Below are positions 55,804 to 64,000 of a stretch of DNA of 64,000 bases, one piece after another (within the stretch, counting starts at the first letter, position 1; the number at the start of each line of letters is the position of its first letter). Origin of the DNA: Diphasiastrum complanatum (taxonomy: Eukaryota > Streptophyta > Lycopodiopsida > Lycopodiales > Lycopodiaceae). The position numbers were made by a program, and so were the translations under genes. Location: positions 27,348,592-27,412,591 of the forward strand of contig CM055113.1 of NCBI GenBank assembly GCA_029204225.1, read 5' to 3'. The notes below the pieces were generated by a model that saw only the letters and a list, made by a program, of their open reading frames with translations, did no database searches and was not told the origin of the DNA.

Positions 55804-56859
55804 AGACAAAGGATGGTAACCTTTCTAACCTTCTTCAAGTTCTATTAAGATCACCTACTAAATTTTTTTTGGGGAAGATTATTGGCTTTTCTAGTTGTAG
55901 GAAGCTTGTAGTTAAAATACCCAATGAATCTAGTTCTCTTTAGAAGAGAGTAGTGATGCTTATAGAATTGTTTAGGGGCTGATTTATTATCATGTTAGAG
56001 AAGTTTTATAGTGGGCTTTGGGTTTTTTAAAGTTCTGAAAAAATATTTGTGGGATGGTTAGAGGAAGTCTTCCTCTACATACACAAACTTTGTTTTGCAA
56101 AAAAATTGATTCTAGCTATGTGTTTTGATCAAAACTAGTGTTTTTTTTGCATAAATGAAGCGTTTGAAGTTTTGATTTTCATTTTGAAGTTCTGTTTTTC
56201 AGACCTGTAAATCTGAAAAGTGAAGTTTTCATCCAAACTTCATTAGTTACACCTTTCTATTTCCTAATTTCATGAAAATGGCAATGTAGGAAGGGAATGG
56301 TAGTGTAACTTTGTGCATAAAACAAGTTTTGAAGTTCTGTTTTTTGTCATTATGAAGTTTTGATTTTCAGATCTGTAAATTTGAAAATCAGATCTGAAAA
56401 TTGAAGTTTTCATAAAGCTTCATTAGTTATCAATTTCTAGACACTAGTTTCATGGATTTGGAGATCTAAAATAGTGAGAAATGTGAAAACTTTGGTTGTT
56501 TTTGAAATGACAAATGGAATTGGATTTGGAATGAAAACTTTATGTAAACATTAGCTTGGATTAGTTCATTAAAGTTTACATAAAGATTTGGTTTTCATTT
56601 TTGCTTTTGATTAAGGCAAATGTAGCTTCTTGTTGTTTTCCTCTTAAGCTTGAATGAGCTTACAAATAGTAAGCTTGGACTGAGCTTATAAACAATAAGA
56701 TTGAATGAGTAGAAGTAAATGCTTTTTATTTGCATTGGATGTAAGAATGAAAGCATTTCTATCATTCTAATTTGAGCACTTTGTTGTTGTATTTGCATAA
56801 TAGAAAAACACACAAGCAACCCCAATGGATCATAGATAGCCACCCGTGAGTGTTTTTTT

Positions 56860-57604
56860 TTATGATGGTTCTACGCATACTTTTATTAATGCTAAGTTGG
56901 TGCAAAAGCTCCAGTTGGCAACCACACCAAGTGACCATAAGTATGTGGTTAGGATGGCAGCTGGTGGGGAGCAGTAGGTCTAGGATCACTTTGTCCCCCA
57001 CGTGTCATTGAGGATTCAAAACTATGTAGATAGTTTATCTTTTCATGTTTATTGATTAGTTTGTGTTTTTGGTGAAAGGTGTGGATTTCAATCCCACCTT
57101 CCTTAGAATAGCCAATAAGAAAAAGGGGCAAGGGCCTTTCCCATCTATAAAACGACACCATTTGTATCATATTTCCATGTTTAATGAAAAGGAGAAAACT
57201 CTACCATTTTGGAGAGAAGCATCCTCATTTGCTATTCCATACTTGTTAATGTCATTTTGTGTGTGTTTGCTTTTTTGCTTTCTAGCTTACATGCTTTTTG
57301 GTTTGAATTGTTAATGTTTCTCCATTAGTAAGCAAAATGAGCAAATGAGCTAACTTCCCCTCCCACCCTCTTTCTCCCTCTCTTGCTCTACTTCTCCTAT
57401 CTATTCTTCTACCTCTCTCCTTGAATGACGCTAAATCTTGATGTGTGTGTGGTTAGTGTAGGAAGGGGTAGTGTTAAAAGGTGGTAGCGTTAGAGGAAAG
57501 AGTAGGAAACATCTAAAAGTAGCATCTTGACATAGTTAGGTACCTATCCAGTGAACTAACTCTCTTTGACAGGCGGAAGGGCTACTCACCGACTATATTT
57601 TACA
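56860..57604 (+). repeat. Gypsy LTR (3' part certain, start unclear)
   Basis: It ends CCGACTATATTTTACA followed by G and an Asp-tRNA PBS. It is homologous to the minus-strand pieces at 23780-24320 and 26252-26839 (GCATCCTCATTTGCT, CAAATGAGCTAACTTCCC, TAGTTAGGTACCTATCC, TTTGACAGGCGGAAGG). A TATA-like CTATAAAACG lies at 57145. The start could be as far left as 54743 (TGTTGGGGG, the same start as the 26839 copy) if intervening sequence is insertional. Confidence 0.7.
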
Positions 57605-57605
57605 G

Positions 57606-57621
57606 TGGCGTCGTTGCCGGG
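57606..57621 (+). promoter_or_regulatory. Primer-binding site (Asp tRNA)
   Basis: TGGCGTCGTTGCCGGG matches the plant Asp-tRNA 3'-end complement TGGCGCCGTTGCCGGG with one change. This PBS is usual for several Ty3/gypsy lineages. Confidence 0.8.
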
Positions 57622-57839
57622 AATAGGTTTGTTTTGAGTAGAGTTAGCTCATTTTTTGTACTTTCTTGTGCTTGGACTATTCACAGCTAGCGGAGGAGGT
57701 GTGAGAGGGTAGAGGAGGTCCAAAAGGCTTGACATCCAGCCAAAAACCTTGGAAAACCCATAAAAATGTTCAAATTTGTATTTTGCAGGGAAACGAGGCA
57801 AAAATCCCATCAAATTCTGTTTTTTCCAAAACTAGTGGA

Positions 57840-58625
57840 AACCAACCTTTGCATGACTGACAACAACTCCAGGAAACTGTCCCAGACCTGCATAGAAGCC
57901 TACGAGAGTTAGTTCCAAATAGATCTTGAAAAATCAGGAAAAAACCAATTTTTTTCAATAAAACCCCTTGTAAAAAATCAAAAAAATTCAAAACAATGAA
58001 CCAACCTTCGTAGAGCCCTCTAAAGATTCATCTTAGTAAGACAAGGACACAGAGAAGGCTGTGAAGGTTCATTTCCAGATAAAGTGCCCCTACGAAGGTT
58101 CCCAAGGAAAAAATGACAGGAAATGAGCTGAGAACCCTCGCAAACATCAGATTTTGGAGTTTTTTAGATAGGTAACCTTCGCAGATAATTCTGGAGTTCC
58201 ATCTCAGTGAAACAAGGACACAGAAGTTAGTTTGATTCCAATGAGCCAAAAAGTGGATCTAAGTGCTGAAAAATCAACAAAATCAGAAGATCCAGAAAAT
58301 CTTTCCAAAACTAACCTTCGCAGACCATCCCATTCGCTTCAGAATGTCATTTTACATCAGTGATGAAGTCTGCAAAAGTTAGTACAAATTATTGGTGAAG
58401 ATCAAAGCAAAAAGGTGTTCTTGAACCCTCGCAGACAGTGAAATTTTTATTTTCTGCAAGAGTTAACCTTCACAGACTTTTCCAGAGCTAGATCCAAATT
58501 GGTTATAGCTCTTGAGAACCCTAAGAGAGTTACTTCCCAGTAAGTTTTGAAAAATCAAGTTTTTTTACTGTAAAACAGTGAAAGAACCTTTGCATAGCCA
58601 ACCCTTGCATGAGTAACCTTCGCAA
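57840..58625 (+). repeat. Gypsy leader with recurrent 'AACCTTCGCAGA' phrase
   Basis: About a dozen variants of AACC(T/C)TCGCAGA or its complement occur at irregular 25-140-bp spacing (57844, 58002, 58062, 58090, 58132, 58170, 58311, 58422, 58463, 58588, 58601, 58613). Between them the text is otherwise diverged, so this is not a simple tandem array. It lies between PBS and gag, and a related stretch occurs at 4605-4836. Confidence 0.6.
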
Positions 58626-58829
58626 ACCAGATCAATAGTTAGATTTGCATTGGATCCAGCTACTATAAAAATCTCAGGCCAATCAAAACAAGGATCAAGT
58701 TATCAAGGAAAAACCACCGTAAGAGACCTATAATCACACAATCGGCCAATCATATTAATCTGATCCCCTAAGATCCAAATTGAATCCACTATACCAGCAA
58801 GATCCAACATCCCTGGACTCTATCGCCGA

Positions 58830-59790
58830 ATGAATTTGAGACCCGGACGATCAATCGCAAGAAGAACATTGAATCGGGCACCAAACCTTCCTAGAGCAGC
58901 AGCTGCACAAATTGAGATACAACCAGAACCAACACCAATGGATCCAATGGGTCAACCTGTACCTGCCGCACCATTGCAAGCAGTCCAAAGAACACCTATG
59001 GAAATACCTAAATATGATGGATCGTCAGATCCCATCAAATTCCTCCATATCTACGAGCAAGCATACAAAATTTACGGCAAGCGAACACCGGCAGAGAAGT
59101 TGATGTTGTTCCCAATGTCTCTGGTAGCAGTAGCACAATATTGGTTCTTCAATCTATCGGAAGAAAAAAAAAACCACATGGCAAGCGGTTAAAGTGGCAC
59201 TCATCACGCACTTTAAACCCATAAAGTTCCTAGAAAATCCGTTTCTCCTGTTGAGCAAAGTGAAGATGGGAAAAAGAGAAAGGGTCAAGGACTATATAGA
59301 ATGGGTCAAACATTTAACATCTGAGTGCAACGCAGCCCTAACTCCCGATCATGCGGTTATTATGTGGTTCCTCACAGGGTTGCCACGTAGTATCAGAAGA
59401 GAATTTAAAAGACGAGAGCAGTACGCTACATTGTAGAAAGCAATGGAAGATTCCATCAAGGAGGAAGATGAGGATTTTGACGATGAATCTTACCTGACCA
59501 CCCATACTCCAACTCCGTTGGTAGCATCATCATTCAACACATCCAACATATCCACAGATTTGTTGATGGAGCAAATGACAAAGTTACACAAGCAGCAGAT
59601 GGACCAACTGACGGTGCAGTTTGATCAGAAACTGAAAGCCTTGTAGGGAGCTGTAGCGCAAATTTCAAATCCACCAAAACAAAACCAGCTGTAGTATCCT
59701 CATCAAGAAAATGTATGGTGCTCAGTTTGTCAAGAATTAGATATGCAACATCAAGCATTCATCATAAGCAATCACGACAAGAAGGCGGAA
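58830..59790 (+). pseudogene. Ty3/gypsy gag relic
   Basis: The start MNLRPGRSIARRTLNRAPNL is followed by a Pro-rich part and then the retrotransposon-gag core (IPKYDGSSDPIKFLHIYEQA, LFPMSLVAVAQYWFF, FLENPFLLLSKVKMGKRERV, LTSECNAAL, WFLTGLPRSIRREF). A C-terminal coiled-coil-like part (KLHKQQMDQLTVQFDQKL) leads to a partial zinc knuckle, WCSVCQELD, near 59710. There is one frameshift at ~59185 in an A-run and stops at 59436 and 59645. It breaks near 59800, where a minus-strand copia LTR starts. gag would build the virus-like particle. Confidence 0.85.
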
Positions 59791-59802
59791 GAAGAACACG
59801 CA

Positions 59803-59990
59803 CTGTCACTCTATCACACTAACACATACAGAATGTAAAATGTACAAATAGACCCTGAACCCCTGATAGAGAGAGAAAACCTACGAGTAGACTAATAAAC
59901 TAGCCTACGGCTAATGACAGCTGGTCACAACTGCCAACATTAATGTACCTCGTAAACAATAACAATGAAGTTTATCATTGATTTCTAACG
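59803..59990 (-). repeat. Short copia 3' LTR (minus strand), ~188 bp
   Basis: On the minus strand, after the polypurine TTGAGGGAGAG, the LTR starts (C)GTTAGAAATCAATG, with the usual TG decayed to CG. It ends near GATAGAGTGACA. Its length is typical of short-LTR copia lineages. The lower end is placed by the return of gypsy gag-like sequence and is approximate. The 5' LTR is outside the window. Confidence 0.55.
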
Positions 59991-59999
59991 CTCTCCCTC

Positions 60000-62900
60000 A
60001 ATGATAAAATTACATTCTTCGATTCCTTAATGACTTAGTAAAAATATCTGCCATTTGATCTTTAGATTTACAAACAACAAGATCAATGGCTCTATCAAGA
60101 ATTTTCTCTCGAACAAAATGGTAGTGTATTTCGATATGCTTGGTTCGAGCATGTAGAACTGGATTTTTGGCAAGGTGAATGCAACTTTGATTATCGCAAG
60201 ATATAGTAGTCGCATCCACCTATGGTTGACCTAAATCCACAAGCAATCTTCATAACCATACCGCTTCTTGTGTAGCATTGTTGAGTGCTTGATATTTAGC
60301 TTCCGTCGATGATAAGGCTACTGTAGATTGTTTTCTGCTGCTCCATGAAATTGCAGTTGTACCATAACTGAATGTATGACCATTGGTAGATCTTATGTCA
60401 TCAATATTACCTGCCCAATCAGCATCTGTATAACTTACCAACATGGGTGCTTCAGGTTGATCATACTTCAAACCAAAATTCAATGTCCCTCGAATGTATC
60501 TGAGAATACGTTTAGTAGACGTCCAGTGTTCTTGACTAGGATCTTGTATAAATTGACTAACAACACCAACAACATAACAAATGTCAGGTCGTGTCTGTGT
60601 CAAATAAATCAAACTACCCACCAATTTTCTATACAAATAAGCATCCACTTTCTCAGATTCATCATATGTAGTAAGCTTCATGTTGACATCCATAGGTGTA
60701 CTCAAAGGCTTACAATCCTGCATATTGAACTTATAAAGCAAATCTCGTGCATATTTGCTTTGTGTAAGAAAGACCGTGTCTTCCTTTTGCTATACTTCAA
60801 TGCCTAGACAATAGTGCATCAATTCTAGATCACTCATGTTAAAAACATTGGAAAGATCTGATTTTATTTCATCAATTAAGCTCTCATTACTTCCTGTAGT
60901 AATCAAATCATCCACGTACAACACAATGAACACTATATCTGAGTCTTGGCTTAGAATGTAAAGATTAGGATCAGCATCACTCTTTACCATTCCCCTTTGC
61001 TTGAAGTGTTCATCAATGCAAGAATACCACGCCCGTTTGCTTCAATCCATAAATGGCTTTGTTGAGATTACAAACGAGATGCTCTCTCCCTGGCTCAACA
61101 AATCCTTGAGGTTGTACTAAGTACACCTCTTCATCCAGCACTCCATTAAAAAAAACAAATTTTATGTCCATTTGCTAGATCTTCCAACCATAGCCTAACA
61201 GAAATAGCAATGATAGAACATATAGTTACCATCTTAGCTATGGGTGCAAAGTTTTCCTCAAAATAAATACCTTCCTGCTGCTCAAATCCTCTCGCAACCA
61301 ACCATGCTTTGTACTTGTTGAGTTGCCCATCAGCTCCATATTTGATCTTGTATATCCATTTGCAAGCGATAGGCGTCTTACCATCAGGTAGCTCAACCAA
61401 GTTCCACGTCCTATTTTTCGTTATAGCTTCCATTTCTGTTTCCATTGCTTCACGCCACTCCTTGTGCTCATTTGCTTTATCAAAAGTTTTTGGTTCTTGA
61501 GCCTTGAGCATAGAACCCATTAGGGCTAGATTCTTGTAGGAGGTTTTTGATTTCTACTTGATCTTCTAAGCTCTCCCTGCTCACTTGATTCAAGAGTATC
61601 TCCCTTATTAGCATCACTTGTTACTGACAACTACCACTTAGGCACTCTCCTAGGAATCTCATTATTGACCCTGTCTTTTTCCATTGGCTCTTCCATATCA
61701 ACACCAACTTCTTCCTTCACTTGCACTTTAGCTTTATCATCAAAGGGATCAATTGTCAATTTTATTTGGTCATTTTGACCCATCTCATCAAAAGTAGCAT
61801 ATCTGGAAATCATGATCTTTTGTGCATCTATGTCATACATCCTGTATGCCTTGGCTCTTTCATCATCTCCAAAGAAAATACACTTAACAGCTTTGCATCC
61901 AGTTTCTTTCGTTTTTCATCAGGTACATGAGCGTAAGCGTCACAACCAAGTACTCGTAAATGAGAAACATTAGGTTTCTTTCCAGTAAAAGCTTCGTAAG
62001 GTGTCTTACCCTCCACGAACTTCGTAGGACACCGATTCAAGATATGAGTAGCTGTGTTGCATGGTTCTGCCCAAAAGTGTTTGGCAAACCTTTGCTTTTA
62101 AGCATTGCTCTAGCCATCTCCACAATGGATCTGTTTTTCCGTTCTGCAACTCTGTTTTGTTGTGGTGAATAGGGTGTGGTGGTTTGTCTCTTGATCTCAT
62201 GATCCTTGCAAAAGTTTATAAACTCTGTTGAAAAATACTCACCGCCACCATCTGATCTGAGGGTCTTAATATAGCAACCTGTTTGTTTTTCAACTAGAGA
62301 CTTGAACTCTCTAAACTTGGCAAAAGCATCAGATTTTTACGAAATAAATCCAGATATGTCTACTATAGTCATCAATGAATGTAATGAAATAGTAACAACC
62401 ACTAATGGACCTAGTTTGAATTGGTCCACACGGATCACTATGAACAAGATCAAGAATGCCATTGGCTCTTCTTGCTCCATCTTTGGAAAATCTTCTCTAT
62501 GTTGTTTTCCCAAAATGCAACCCTCACAATTTTTTCCTTCAAAAGAGATATCAGGTAATCCAACAACTAGATTACCTCTTTTAAAGATTTGCAAACTTTG
62601 AGCACTGATATGGCCAAACCTTTGATGCCAAAGATCACTTCGACTATCAACAGTGCTTACCATAGCTTGAGTAAAAGATCTCGCATTCAATTTGTAGAGT
62701 CAATTCTCATTGACTCTAGCTCCTGTAGCAATCACTTTGTAGTGATTCTTGATGTCTTTGACAAGACATTTGTCACTGTCAAACTCAACATTGAGTTGTT
62801 GATCAGCCATCGTCCCAACAGATTGTAGATTGCTAGCTAAGCCAGGTACATATTGCACATTTCTTATCTACTTTATCTTCTCGCTGGCTAACTTCACTGG

Positions 62901-63989
62901 TACCACTCCAACTCCTTTAACAGATAGCAATTTGCCATCAGCTTGTCCAACTTCATCACCATTGTTAGTTTCCTTGAGTTCTGAAAACCACTCTTTCCTT
63001 GAAGTCATGTGCTTGGATGCACCACTATCAATGTACCATGTATCCTTGGCTTCATCACTTGTCATTAATGATGTAATGAACAATTTTGAACTCTCACCTG
63101 TATCATCTTCATTTTGATCATCATCGTATTGATGTTGATCAGTATAATTGTCTTCATAATAATAGTCATCAAAATGATGTTGATCAGCATAATTTCCCGC
63201 TTGCCATTTGTCTTTTCTTTGTTCCATCTCCTTCTGTTTCTTGAAGCATTCACGCTCCCAGTGGCCAGGTTTGTTGCAGTACCTATAGTTTCCAAGTTTA
63301 TTTTGTCTTGAATAGTCCTGTCCTTGACCTCGGCCTTGATTCCAATTGCCTCAATTCGGACTATCATTGACTTGCTCATGAAATTGTTGAAATGATCCCC
63401 GGCTTGAGTTTCCTCCTCTCGATTGATACCTTCCATGGCCAAATCTTCCACCTCATCCTCTAACTGCAAGAACTTGATCATAGCTCCTATTATGATGATT
63501 CAAGTTCTCTTGACGTTGCTCTTCTTGCAAAAGCAATCCACCTAGTCCATAATAGGTTGGAAGATTTTCTCTTGTGGCTATACTCGTCACAAACATCTGA
63601 TGTGACTCACTCAGACTATTCAATGTCAATTGCACGATCTCACGATCTTGTACTCGCTCTCCAACTGCTGCTAATTGGTCACAGATCTCTTTGATCTTCA
63701 GTATGTGATCGGCAATAGTTGCACCATCTTTTATCCGCAATGTATGCAACTTCATCTTCAAACATAGTATTCGAGATGTATTTGTCGTTTCAAACAATGC
63801 CTTCAATGTATTCCACACTTCTTTTGGTCCTTCTGAATCTGAAATATAGGGAATAATTATATCTCTAACTAATAAGTTGATGACATTCTGGGCTTTCTGT
63901 CTTCTCCTATCAAATGTCTGCTGATCTTCTTCAATCACTGGCCTTGTCTCTTCACCTGTCACGATCTCCCACAGCGCCTTTTCCATCAA
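60000..63989 (-). pseudogene. Ty1/copia gag-pol relic, enters from the right edge
   Basis: Minus-strand order starts with UBN2-type gag (63989-63453: LVRDIIIPYISDSEGPKEVW, LTLNSLSESHQMF, LLLQEEQRQ). A zinc knuckle follows whose first Cys is Tyr (YRYCNKPGHWEREC, ~63270), then protease (WYIDSGASKHMTS, ~63020) and the pre-integrase region (LWHQRFGHISAQSLQ, CEGCILGKQH). The integrase is full of frameshifts (LVHSDPCGP, FIDDYSRH; ILNRCPTKFVEGKTPYEAFT at 62030). RT (61520-61146, ACKWIYKIKY; YVDDLITTG near 60910) and RNase H (60741-60010: TRPDICYVVGVVSQFIQD, YTDADWAGNIDD, CDNQSCIHLAKNPVLHARTK, ADIFTKSL) complete it. Domain order and length are near complete. It carries more than ten lesions. Confidence 0.92.
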
Positions 63990-64000
63990 AATGTTCTTCA

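Noticed and set aside
63065-63481. 138-codon ORF rich in Ile/Met on the minus strand
   Set aside because: Out-of-frame reading of the gag zinc-knuckle and Asp-rich region of the copia element.

Overview
The window looks like intergenic DNA from a large, repeat-rich land-plant nuclear genome. The evidence is several Ty1/copia and Ty3/gypsy elements with plant-type primer-binding sites (initiator-Met and Asp tRNA), a CACTA (En/Spm) transposase with GT-AG introns, very long (GA)n/(GT)n microsatellites, and one intact plant-type gene, the augmin subunit HAUS3/AUG3. The AUG3 sequence and the (GA)n abundance would fit a fern or another seed-free plant, but the sequence alone does not settle this. 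No bacterial or organellar gene organisation, CRISPR array, rRNA or tRNA gene was recognised.

Layout. 1-4.24 kb: a decayed copia pol interrupted by a TIR-type insertion carrying an unfamiliar coiled-coil ORF, then an LTR with PBS and an inverted gag/protease fragment. 4.6-12 kb: a mosaic of a minus-strand copia LTR and RNase H tail, a plus-strand gypsy RNase H/integrase relic, and a plus-strand copia gag-pol. 12-15.9 kb: mostly non-coding, with microsatellites and one small possible membrane-protein ORF. 15.9-23.7 kb: one minus-strand copia element with both LTRs, split by an insertion cluster at 17.5-20.3 kb that contains a palindrome with ~530-bp arms. 23.8-26.8 kb: gypsy LTR pieces around a deleted copia copy. 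27-32 kb: (GA)n tracts, a palindromic satellite and another copia relic with an LTR. 32-38 kb: few genes, with a glyoxal-oxidase-like relic, an unidentified degenerate ORF and a long hairpin. 38.3-45 kb: a CACTA element invaded by a minus-strand copia and joined to another copia tail. 46-49.2 kb: a CTP-synthase exon relic, a copia relic, a minisatellite and a foldback MITE. 49.3-53 kb: the HAUS3 gene region. 54-64 kb: gypsy fragments (LTR, PBS, long repetitive leader, gag) and a minus-strand copia gag-pol that runs off the right edge.

Only HAUS3 looks functional. Nearly everything else is dead, nested or rearranged transposable-element sequence. The items most worth following up are the palindrome and its related TIR family, the 37.4-kb hairpin, the palindromic satellite at 28.9 kb, the repeated 'CCTTCGCAGA' phrase in the gypsy leader, the intronless HAUS3 ORF, and the two captured or relic host gene pieces (CTP synthase and glyoxal oxidase).
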